Made by a program: the position numbers and the translations under genes
Part shown: piece by piece, positions 1-6,011 of the stretch
Position numbering within the stretch: the first letter of the stretch is position 1
Layout: every line of letters starts with the position of its first letter
The notes under the pieces: model-generated
Database searches by the model: none
Told to the model about the DNA's origin: nothing
The model's input: only the letters and a program-made list of their open reading frames with translations
DNA from: JBILCM01 sp044353165
GTDB taxonomy: Bacteria > Bacillota > Bacilli > Paenibacillales > YIM-B00363
Length of the DNA stretch: 8,017 bases
Direction of reading: 5' to 3'
Assembly (NCBI GenBank): GCA_044353165.1
Contig: JBILCM010000096.1
Location: 1-8,017, forward strand

Positions 1-472
1 GAAACGTGTACAATAGATCGAAAGGTGCCAAACCTTCAACGGGAGAACGGGGTGTTTCCACGACATAGGAAGTCAAATCTTGCGGTTCACGGGAAAAAAC
101 AAGACTCCGTTCCAATTCTTTATCGCGAAGCAGATCCGATATAGACTTATACTTTCGGTATTCGACCAATCTCTCAACCAATTCATCAAGCATGGCTTCG
201 CCATCTTGTTCAAATTCACTAGTAAGCAGAATGGATGGTGGTTTTGGCAATAGCATCTTGCTTTTTATGGATAACAATGTTGCCGCCAAAACGAGAAATT
301 CGCTTGCAACTTCCAGTTCAAGCTGTTCCAGCATAGCAACGTACCCCAAATATTGATCCGTAATTTCACAGATGGCAATATGGGTAATATCAACTTCTGC
401 TTTCTCGATTAAATGCAAGAGCAGATCAAGTGGACCTTCGAACGCAGGAAGTTTGTAAGTAACGACATTCAT
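1..472 (-). CDS. scpA: ScpA, segregation and condensation protein A (N-terminal part, cut by window edge)
   Basis: Kleisin subunit of the SMC-ScpA-ScpB condensin complex, which acts on the nucleoid to organise and separate newly replicated chromosomes. I translated it by hand from the ATG at 472; 157 codons are visible and the frame is still open at base 1, so the C-terminal winged-helix domain that contacts the SMC head lies outside the window (the family is usually about 250 residues). The visible part carries family hallmarks: an N-terminal YKLPAFEGPLDLLLHLIEK block, then EITDQYLGY, then the helical EFLVLAATLLSIKSKMLLP segment, and an acidic linker followed by LVERLVEYRKYK. The start is 34 bases after the ribH stop with no terminator between, so co-transcription with the riboflavin genes is likely. 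Its ribosome binding site is weak (GGA about 10 bases ahead). In B. subtilis ribT and other small genes lie between ribH and scpA; here nothing does. Confidence 0.95.
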   Translation of the reverse strand, partial: MNVVTYKLPAFEGPLDLLLHLIEKAEVDITHIAICEITDQYLGYVAMLEQLELEVASEFLVLAATLLSIKSKMLLPKPPSILLTSEFEQDGEAMLDELVERLVEYRKYKSISDLLRDKELERSLVFSREPQDLTSYVVETPRSPVEGLAPFDLLYTF

Positions 473-506
473 CTGCAATCATTCCGTTTGTATGTCATTG
501 TTGGTT

Positions 507-977
507 TTACTTGAATTGTCTCACTAAATTTGCCATTTCGATAGCTGCTGAAGCTGCTTCCCAGCCTTTATTGCCTGATTTTGTTCCTGCGCGCTCCACA
601 GCTTGATCAATGGATTCCGTGGTTAATACACCAAAGATCGTAGGAATACCTGTTTTTAACGAAATCGCAGCGACGCCTTTCGCTACCTCACTGCAGACAT
701 AATCAAAATGGGGAGTAGACCCTCTAATGACTGCACCAAGCGTAATAATGGCATCATAACGGCCACTTTCAGCCATCTTCTGAGCAATTAAAGGAATCTC
801 GAAAGCACCAGGTACCCATGCGATGTTTATTTCCTCTTCATTCACACCATGTCGCTTAAGAGCGTCTAAAGCGCCACCTAACAACTTGGATGAAATAAAT
901 TCATTGAATCTTCCAACGACTACACCATATGTAAGCCCTTGTGAAACCAAATGTCCTTCATATTGATGAATCATCAT
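507..977 (-). CDS. ribH: 6,7-dimethyl-8-ribityllumazine synthase (riboflavin synthase beta chain)
   Basis: Condenses 5-amino-6-ribitylamino-uracil with 3,4-dihydroxy-2-butanone 4-phosphate to give 6,7-dimethyl-8-ribityllumazine, the penultimate step of riboflavin synthesis, in the cytosol. The 156 residues match the family length. Visible motifs are VVGRFNEFI (20-28), PGAFEIP (56-62), and the active-site stretch GAVIRGSTPHFDYVC (81-95) with catalytic His90, followed by the conserved AVERAGTKSGNKGWEAA near 126-142, whose Arg and Lys bind the phosphate substrate. In bacilli this protein forms a 60-subunit capsid enclosing a riboflavin synthase trimer. The ATG at 977 sits 7 bases after an AAAGGA-type binding site; a second ATG at 974 is also possible. 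It lies 32 bases after ribBA and is the last rib gene before scpA; no ribT follows. Confidence 0.97.
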   Translation of the reverse strand: MMIHQYEGHLVSQGLTYGVVVGRFNEFISSKLLGGALDALKRHGVNEEEINIAWVPGAFEIPLIAQKMAESGRYDAIITLGAVIRGSTPHFDYVCSEVAKGVAAISLKTGIPTIFGVLTTESIDQAVERAGTKSGNKGWEAASAAIEMANLVRQFK

Positions 978-1009
978 GTAAACATCCTTTCCGTTGTGTA
1001 TTCCGCTAA

Positions 1010-2224
1010 CTAAAGCATGTGTCCAAGCTTTGTTTTTTTTGTTCGCAAATACAATGAGTTATCTTCATTCTCTTGCATTTGAATAGGTACACGTTCGACG
1101 ATTGATAATCCGTACCCTTCTAATCCTTTGATTTTACGTGGGTTGTTTGTCAGCAAACGAATGGATCGTACACCTAAATCTTTTAAAATTTGTGCGCCGA
1201 TCCCATAATTCCTCAAGTCCGGTGCAAATCCCAATTCTATATTCGCGTCGACGGTGTCGAATCCCTGCTCTTGAAGTTCGTAAGCCTTTAATTTGTTAAT
1301 TAATCCGATTCCACGACCCTCTTGGCGCATATAGAGCAGTACACCAGAACCATTCATCTCGATCTGTTGAAGGGCTGCCGCGAGTTGTTGGCCACAGTCA
1401 CAACGATGGGAATGAAAAACATCGCCGGTTAAACATTCGGAATGCACACGCACAAGAACGGGTTTCTCAGGATCTATGATTCCTTTGACAAGTGCAACGT
1501 GTTCTTTGGAATCAACATCGTTCGAGTAAGCGATTGCGCGGAATGTTCCATAATCCGTTGGCATATTGACTTCAACTTCCCGACGCACCAATTTTTCTTT
1601 CTCATTCCGATATTGAATTAAATCTTTAATCGTAATAAATTTTAGTCCATGTTTCATTGCAATTTCCTTGAGGTCTGGAACACGCGCCATTGTGCCATCT
1701 TCTTTGATAACTTCACAGATGACACCCGCGGGGTATCTTCCACACATTCTTGCTAAATCAACTGCGGCTTCGGTATGGCCGGCTCTTCGTAACACCCCAC
1801 CTTTTCTTGCTATTAATGGAAAAATATGACCTGGTCGTCGAAACTCAGACGGCTTCGTTCGCGGATGAATCATCGCTTGAATGGTTTGTGAACGTTCGTG
1901 AGCAGAAATTCCCGTCGTGGTTGCTATGTGATCAATCGAAACCGTGAATGCAGTCCCGTGGTAATCTGTATTACGCTGAACCATCGGTGGCAAATCCAAT
2001 TCCGAGGCACGCTCATCTGTGATGGGTACACAGACAAGACCGCGTCCTTCCTTGATCATGAAGTTTATCACTTCAGGTGTTGCCATTTCGGCTAAGGCTA
2101 CAAAATCACCTTCATTCTCACGATTTTCGTCATCGACCACAATGATGACTTTCCCAAGAATTAAATCATAGATTGCATCTTCGATCGGATCAAATACGAT
2201 AGGTTGGAGATCATTGCCCGACAT
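1010..2224 (-). CDS. ribBA: Bifunctional 3,4-dihydroxy-2-butanone 4-phosphate synthase / GTP cyclohydrolase II
   Basis: Makes both starting materials of riboflavin: the N-terminal half converts ribulose 5-phosphate to 3,4-dihydroxy-2-butanone 4-phosphate plus formate, and the C-terminal half opens GTP to the diaminopyrimidine. Numbered from the longest frame (GTG at 2233), the first domain shows VDDENRENEGD (33-43, metal-binding acids) and RAGHTEAAVDLARM (150-163). The second domain shows the zinc ligands C267, C278 and C280 in SECLTGD and HRCDCGQQ, the RQEGRGIG loop (303-310) and LTNNPRKI (361-368). Both active sites look intact. I prefer the ATG at 2224, giving 404 residues, because GGAG lies 8 bases ahead of it and the upstream GTG overlaps that binding site. 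It follows ribE by 32 bases and precedes ribH by 32. The domain fusion is the usual form in Bacilli. Confidence 0.97.
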   Translation of the reverse strand: MSGNDLQPIVFDPIEDAIYDLILGKVIIVVDDENRENEGDFVALAEMATPEVINFMIKEGRGLVCVPITDERASELDLPPMVQRNTDYHGTAFTVSIDHIATTTGISAHERSQTIQAMIHPRTKPSEFRRPGHIFPLIARKGGVLRRAGHTEAAVDLARMCGRYPAGVICEVIKEDGTMARVPDLKEIAMKHGLKFITIKDLIQYRNEKEKLVRREVEVNMPTDYGTFRAIAYSNDVDSKEHVALVKGIIDPEKPVLVRVHSECLTGDVFHSHRCDCGQQLAAALQQIEMNGSGVLLYMRQEGRGIGLINKLKAYELQEQGFDTVDANIELGFAPDLRNYGIGAQILKDLGVRSIRLLTNNPRKIKGLEGYGLSIVERVPIQMQENEDNSLYLRTKKTKLGHML

Positions 2225-2232
2225 TGAATTCA

Positions 2233-2236
2233 CTCC
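2233..2236 (-). promoter_or_regulatory. Ribosome binding site deciding the ribBA start
   Basis: GGAG lies 8 bases before the ATG at 2224. The GTG at 2231-2233, which would give a frame three codons longer, shares its first G with this motif and so cannot be served by it. This is why the ATG is chosen. Confidence 0.65.
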
Positions 2237-2256
2237 GTTCCGAATACTGAAACAGG

Positions 2257-2910
2257 TTACATAAAACCGTTATCTTTCAAAAAATGTTCAGTGAGCGTTC
2301 CCATTTTTTTATGTGATTGAAACATACTTACAAGTCGCTCTACATATTTTCCAATAATATCAGTTTCTAAATTGACTTGCTCGCTTGTATTTTTCGCATA
2401 AAGGACTGTAGCAGCTAAAGTGTGAGGTATAATTGAAACACGGAAATCACGTTCACTCGTGTCAACTACCGTCAAGGAAATTCCATCAACAGCAATCGAT
2501 CCTTTTGGGACAATATATTGCAACAAATTCATTCGCGTTGGTTCGATTGTAAAATAGACGGCATTATCTTGCTGTTCGCGCTTACGGATGACCCCAGTTC
2601 CATCAATATGTCCTTGAACGATATGACCACCAAATCGAGAACCGATCAACATTGCCCGTTCTAAGTTCAATGAATCACCAGGCCGGAGTTGATTCAGTGT
2701 CGTTCTACGGTAAGTTTCCGGCATCACATCTACAGTGAACGTGGAATCACCATACTGTGTGACGGTTAAACAAACACCATTCACAGCAATGCTGTCACCG
2801 GTCCTGACGCCCTCGAGCACATGTTTCGCGCTCATTGTCATCTCCAATCCTTCCCCACTCCGATGTACACGCTTAAGAACACCGATTTCTTCAATGAGTC
2901 CTGTAAAAAT
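2257..2910 (-). CDS. ribE: Riboflavin synthase alpha chain, probable ATT start
   Basis: Dismutates two 6,7-dimethyl-8-ribityllumazine molecules into riboflavin and the pyrimidine intermediate, the last step of the pathway. The fold is two similar beta-barrels, visible as the internal repeat GDSIAVNGVCLTV (about 38-50) and GSIAVDGISLTVV (about 137-149), plus GGHIVQGHIDGTG (about 94-106). The family begins MFTGLIEEIG or very close to it. Here the codons for FTGLIEEIGVLKRVH are present and in frame, but the codon at the methionine position (2908-2910) is ATT, and a TGA lies two codons upstream (2914-2916), so no ATG, GTG or TTG can start the full domain. The first ordinary start is TTG at 2847, which would remove 21 conserved residues. 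With ATT the protein has 217 residues, close to the B. subtilis length of about 215. A strong binding site, overlapping the ribD stop, sits 7 bases ahead of the ATT. Identity is sure; the start is inferred, and a base error or ATG-to-ATT mutation is the alternative. Confidence 0.93.
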   Translation of the reverse strand: MFTGLIEEIGVLKRVHRSGEGLEMTMSAKHVLEGVRTGDSIAVNGVCLTVTQYGDSTFTVDVMPETYRRTTLNQLRPGDSLNLERAMLIGSRFGGHIVQGHIDGTGVIRKREQQDNAVYFTIEPTRMNLLQYIVPKGSIAVDGISLTVVDTSERDFRVSIIPHTLAATVLYAKNTSEQVNLETDIIGKYVERLVSMFQSHKKMGTLTEHFLKDNGFM

Positions 2911-2917
2911 ACGTCAC

Positions 2918-2924
2918 TCACCTC
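2918..2924 (-). promoter_or_regulatory. Ribosome binding site of ribE, containing the ribD stop codon
   Basis: GAGGTGA on the minus strand is a seven-base match to the 3' end of Bacilli 16S rRNA. Its last three bases are the TGA stop of ribD. Seven bases separate it from the ATT at 2910, the ideal distance, while it would be 70 bases from the TTG at 2847. It therefore argues both for the ATT start and for translational coupling of ribE to ribD. Confidence 0.75.
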
Positions 2925-4030
2925 ACATTGTTCTTTTTTCCAGGGTATCCAACAAAGAGAACATCATCCCCCATTGTTCGAATGTGAACTCGTTCAAGGG
3001 TGATGATATCATCCATTGTAGAAGATCCTGGAAAATTAAAGCTAGAAATACCATTCATGCCGATAATTTTCGGAGCGATAAAGGCATATACCTTGTCTAC
3101 AAGTTGTTCAATCCACAACGCGCCATGGATTGTACTTCCACCTTCAACAAGCACTGAAGCGATATTGCGAGAACTTAGGGCATACAACCCAAGATGCAAA
3201 TCTACCCGCGGACCATCCCCGCAAACAATGACTTCTGCTCCACGTTCTTCAAGAAATGCTTTCTTGGGTGACGGAGCACTAGACGTAGTCAGAACAATAA
3301 GGTTGGGTTGTTCATCTGTTCTTGGTAGCAAAATTTTAGCATCAAGAGGTGTGCGTAATTGAGAGTCAACGACAACCCGCAGGGGATGTCGTTTGGGGGC
3401 GTCATCCCCACGTGCAGTCAACCTTGGATTGTCGGAAAGAACTGTACCTACACCCACCATAATCGCTTGATATTGATGGCGTAATTGGTGGACAAAAGCT
3501 CTTGAAATGTCATTCGTAATCCACTGACTGTCACCATTCGAAACAGCAATTTTCCCATCCAAGGTGTTTGCCGTTTTAATAGCAACAAAAGGACGACCCT
3601 GCTTAATATGATGGAAAAAAACTTCATTAAGCTGTTGAGCTTCAAGTTCTAGCACACCTGTGATCACCTCAATTCCATGATCACGCAGTTGTAATATCCC
3701 TTTTCCGGACACAAGCGGATTGGGGTCATAAGTTGCGACAACGACACGTGCTACCTTGGCCTGGATCAATCTTGTAACGCAAGGCGGCGTTTTTCCGAAA
3801 TGGCAGCAAGGCTCAAGCGTAACATAAACTGTGCTGCCTTCTGCTTGTTGACCAGCCATGTTCAAGGCATGCACTTCAGCATGCGCATCACCTTGACGCA
3901 AATGGGCCCCCAAACCAATGATTGACCCGTCTTTCACTACGACACAACCTACTGTAGGGTTTGTTCCCGTTTGACCAGCGGCGACGCGCGCTAAATCTAA
4001 AGCTGTGCGCATGTAATCATGATCTCGCAT
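2918..4030 (-). CDS. ribD: Bifunctional diaminohydroxyphosphoribosylaminopyrimidine deaminase / 5-amino-6-(5-phosphoribosylamino)uracil reductase
   Basis: Catalyses the second and third steps of riboflavin synthesis from GTP: deamination of the pyrimidine and NADPH-dependent reduction of the ribosyl side chain. The 370 residues match the usual length. The N-terminal cytidine-deaminase-like domain (about 1-145) has the zinc site H50-A-E52 and PCCHFGKTPPC (74-84; zinc ligands C75 and C84). The C-terminal reductase domain (about 146-365) shows KTANTLDGKIA (152-162), VGVGTVLSDNPRLTAR (192-207) and the nucleotide-binding LVEGGSTIHGALW (294-306). No catalytic residue seems missing. The ATG at 4030 is preceded by AGAAGGGA at good spacing. 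It is the first rib gene; ppiB ends 77 bases upstream, and that spacer is too small for an FMN riboswitch. Its stop codon is embedded in the ribE ribosome binding site. Confidence 0.97.
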   Translation of the reverse strand: MRDHDYMRTALDLARVAAGQTGTNPTVGCVVVKDGSIIGLGAHLRQGDAHAEVHALNMAGQQAEGSTVYVTLEPCCHFGKTPPCVTRLIQAKVARVVVATYDPNPLVSGKGILQLRDHGIEVITGVLELEAQQLNEVFFHHIKQGRPFVAIKTANTLDGKIAVSNGDSQWITNDISRAFVHQLRHQYQAIMVGVGTVLSDNPRLTARGDDAPKRHPLRVVVDSQLRTPLDAKILLPRTDEQPNLIVLTTSSAPSPKKAFLEERGAEVIVCGDGPRVDLHLGLYALSSRNIASVLVEGGSTIHGALWIEQLVDKVYAFIAPKIIGMNGISSFNFPGSSTMDDIITLERVHIRTMGDDVLFVGYPGKKNNVR

Positions 4031-4047
4031 CTTAAATCCCTTCTAAA

Positions 4048-4073
4048 GTTTTTGTGAAAAAAAGCACAAAAAC
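4048..4073. repeat. AT-rich inverted repeat in the ribD leader
   Basis: GTTTTTGTG (4048-4056) and CACAAAAAC (4065-4073) are perfect 9-base arms around an 8-base loop made mostly of A on the plus strand. It would sit in the ribD 5' leader just upstream of the ribosome binding site. The stem is nearly all A-T and no run of T follows it on the minus strand, so I do not call it a terminator. It could be a weak mRNA hairpin or an operator for an unknown regulator. Confidence 0.45.
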
Positions 4074-4099
4074 TACCAAAAAGAATATGAAACATCATA
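4074..4099 (-). terminator. Possible weak terminator after ppiB
   Basis: On the minus strand TATGA and TCATA (4086-4099) form a 5-base stem with a 4-base loop, followed by TTCTTTTT. The stem has one G-C pair only, so termination would be poor and read-through from lysA-ppiB into ribD is likely. This is a tentative call from shape alone. Confidence 0.22.
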
Positions 4100-4107
4100 A
4101 ATAAGTT

Positions 4108-4539
4108 TTAGATCGTTTGAATTCGAATGCTCTCCATTCGATCCCGACCTTGAAAGGAATCAACAATTTCCATACCTTCTGTCACCTTGCCAAAAACGGT
4201 ATGTACACCATCGAGATGCGGCTGAGGCTTATATACGATAAAAAATTGACTGCCACCTGTGTTTGGGCCTGCATGCGCCATCGAAAGTGAACCGCGCTCA
4301 TGTTTGTTTGGGTTAATCTCGCAATTGATCACATAACCCGGTCCACCGGTTCCATTCCCTTTCGGACAACCGCCCTGAGCAACAAATCCAGGAATTACGC
4401 GATGAAATGATAAACCATCATAAAATCCGGAATTGGCTAGCTTCTCAAAGTTGGCTACAGTATTTGGAGCATCTTGTTCAAACATCTCAATTTTGATCAA
4501 ATCACCATTGTGCATTTTAATTATCGCTTGTTTAGTCAT
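4108..4539 (-). CDS. ppiB: Peptidyl-prolyl cis-trans isomerase, cyclophilin type
   Basis: Cytosolic protein-folding enzyme that isomerises X-Pro bonds. At 143 residues with no signal peptide it is the size of the B. subtilis PpiB. The cyclophilin core is plain: FHRVIPGFVAQGG (45-57) and SMAHAGPNTGGSQFFI (86-101). Matching to human cyclophilin A, the catalytic Arg is R47, with F52, Q55, F100, L109 and H113 at the other active-site positions. The tryptophan that binds cyclosporin is His here (H108 in PHLDG), a substitution common in bacterial cyclophilins and expected to lower cyclosporin affinity. The ATG at 4539 lies only 12 bases after the lysA stop, and its AGGA binding site overlaps that stop, so the two genes are probably translated from one mRNA. 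The lysA-ppiB-rib order agrees with B. subtilis. Confidence 0.95.
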   Translation of the reverse strand: MTKQAIIKMHNGDLIKIEMFEQDAPNTVANFEKLANSGFYDGLSFHRVIPGFVAQGGCPKGNGTGGPGYVINCEINPNKHERGSLSMAHAGPNTGGSQFFIVYKPQPHLDGVHTVFGKVTEGMEIVDSFQGRDRMESIRIQTI

Positions 4540-4551
4540 AATTATAGATTC

Positions 4552-5919
4552 CTACTTTCCTAATGTTTTGTTTTCTATTGTACTATAATATGAATTAGAG
4601 TTCATCTTTCGCAACCGTTGTGGAATGATGTCATGGGCAACAATATCTTCATAGGTCTCTCGACTAACAACAAGATCGGCTTTCCCATCTTGAACAAATA
4701 CAACTGCGGGACGTCGGATCCGATTGTAGTTGCTTGCCATGGAGTAGTTGTAGGCACCCGTGCAAAATACAGCCAACAAATCACCTGGTTGTGTCTTGGG
4801 TAACTCAATATCCCAAATCAGCATATCACCACTTTCACAACACTTTCCAGCTATAGAAACTTTCTCAACATTAGGTTCATTAGCCTTGTTAGCAAGTATC
4901 GATTCATAAACTGCTTCATACAAGGCAGGTCTAGGATTATCTGTCATTCCGCCATCAACAGCTACATATTTACGTACATTTGGAATATCCTTGATAGATC
5001 CCACAGTATAAAGTGTCGTTCCCGCATCTCCAACAATACTTCGGCCTGGTTCTATCCAAATTTCTGGCATGGGAAGGTCATGTACATAAAATCGATCTTT
5101 GACAACGTGCGTTATCGCTTGAACATATTCAGCAACAGCTAAAGGACGATCTTCATCAATGTAACGAATCCCAAATCCGCCGCCAAGATTGAGAACTTGC
5201 ATAGTTACACCGAGTTTCGAATGGATTTCCACAGCAAAGTCAGCAGCTTTGGTCGCTGCCATCCGAAAACCTTCAACCTCAAAAATTTGTGATCCAATAT
5301 GAGAATGAATGCCTTCAAATTGCAAATGAGAACAACTCAATACGGATTTCACGGCCTGAAATGCGGACCCATTGCTTAAATTAAAACCAAATTTTGAATC
5401 TTCTTGACCCGTGGAAATAAATTCATGTGTATGTGCTTGAACCCCGGGCGTAATCCGAATCAAAACCTTCGTTTGTAGGCCTCTTTCTTTGGACAACGCG
5501 TCCAATATCGTAATCTCAGTAAAGTTATCCACAACAAAACAGCCTATCCTAGCATCTAATGCAAATGCAATTTCTTCAGGCGTTTTGTTGTTTCCATGAA
5601 AATGTATTTTCTCTGCCGGAAATCCAGCCTCTAATGCAGTATACAATTCACCATCCGAAACAACATCAAGGCTTAAACCTTCATCTTCCACTAAACGACA
5701 CATCGATTGAATACAGAAAGCTTTACTTGCGTAGGACACCTGAAAAGGCAACCCAGATTCACGGAAAGCATTCATAAATTCTCTGCATCGTTGGCGTACG
5801 AGTGTTTCATCTACAACGTATAACGGTGTGCCAAATCGTTGTGCTAAATAAACCGTATCGACACCACCAATTTCTAAATGTCCTGAAGCGTTGATCTGGC
5901 TTGTTCCGTGCAAATACAC
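4552..5919 (-). CDS. lysA: Diaminopimelate decarboxylase
   Basis: PLP-dependent decarboxylase converting meso-2,6-diaminopimelate to L-lysine, the last step of lysine synthesis. Fold-type III (alanine racemase-like) barrel plus C-terminal beta domain. Numbered from the ATG at 5940, the PLP lysine is K73 in VSYASKAF, followed by HSHIGSQ (212-218), the phosphate-binding GGGFG (253-257), EPGRSIV (297-303), the cross-subunit CESGD (368-372) and GAYNYSMASNYN (395-406). All hallmark residues are present. I place the start at GTG 5919 (455 residues) because AAAGGGGA lies 7 bases ahead of it and the protein then begins (V)YLHGTS..GHLEIGGVD, aligning with the B. subtilis LysA start MFLHGTS..GHLEIGGVD; the ATG at 5940 has only a weak AGGT ahead. 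No lysine riboswitch fits in the 92-base spacer after spoVAF. The position right after spoVAF is the same as in B. subtilis. Confidence 0.95.
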   Translation of the reverse strand: MYLHGTSQINASGHLEIGGVDTVYLAQRFGTPLYVVDETLVRQRCREFMNAFRESGLPFQVSYASKAFCIQSMCRLVEDEGLSLDVVSDGELYTALEAGFPAEKIHFHGNNKTPEEIAFALDARIGCFVVDNFTEITILDALSKERGLQTKVLIRITPGVQAHTHEFISTGQEDSKFGFNLSNGSAFQAVKSVLSCSHLQFEGIHSHIGSQIFEVEGFRMAATKAADFAVEIHSKLGVTMQVLNLGGGFGIRYIDEDRPLAVAEYVQAITHVVKDRFYVHDLPMPEIWIEPGRSIVGDAGTTLYTVGSIKDIPNVRKYVAVDGGMTDNPRPALYEAVYESILANKANEPNVEKVSIAGKCCESGDMLIWDIELPKTQPGDLLAVFCTGAYNYSMASNYNRIRRPAVVFVQDGKADLVVSRETYEDIVAHDIIPQRLRKMNSNSYYSTIENKTLGK

Positions 5920-5926
5920 AATGCTA

Positions 5927-5934
5927 TCCCCTTT
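5927..5934 (-). promoter_or_regulatory. Ribosome binding site deciding the lysA start
   Basis: AAAGGGGA on the minus strand is 7 bases before the GTG at 5919. It lies inside the frame that would be read from the ATG at 5940, and so indicates that the first seven codons of the longest frame are leader rather than protein. Confidence 0.65.
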
Positions 5935-6011
5935 GTACATGCTGTTTACCTATAGCTGTACATTAACACAAAAATGTGTCGAGAAACAAAAAAACAGGAG
6001 ATCTCAAGATT

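Noticed and set aside
2257..2847. ribE starting at TTG 2847
   Set aside because: It would remove the conserved FTGLIEEIG N-terminus, and the strong ribosome binding site is 70 bases away from it.
2735..3157. Plus-strand open frame of 140 codons across the ribE-ribD junction
   Set aside because: It is antisense to two well-conserved genes, has no ribosome binding site that I can see and resembles no protein family; the other plus-strand frames (for example 1750-2095, 6949-7233) fail for the same reasons.
4108..4539. His in place of the cyclophilin tryptophan as a damaged active site
   Set aside because: This substitution is common in bacterial cyclophilins and the catalytic Arg and Gln are intact, so it is not a sign of decay.
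5966..5979. Inverted repeat ACACA-AAAA-TGTGT between spoVAF and lysA as a terminator
   Set aside because: The stem is 5 bases, AT-rich, and no T run follows it on the minus strand; the T run present lies before the stem, not after.
5920..6011. Promoter or lysine riboswitch for lysA
   Set aside because: The spacer is much too short for a lysine riboswitch, and the best -35/-10 pair I could draw matches the consensus poorly.
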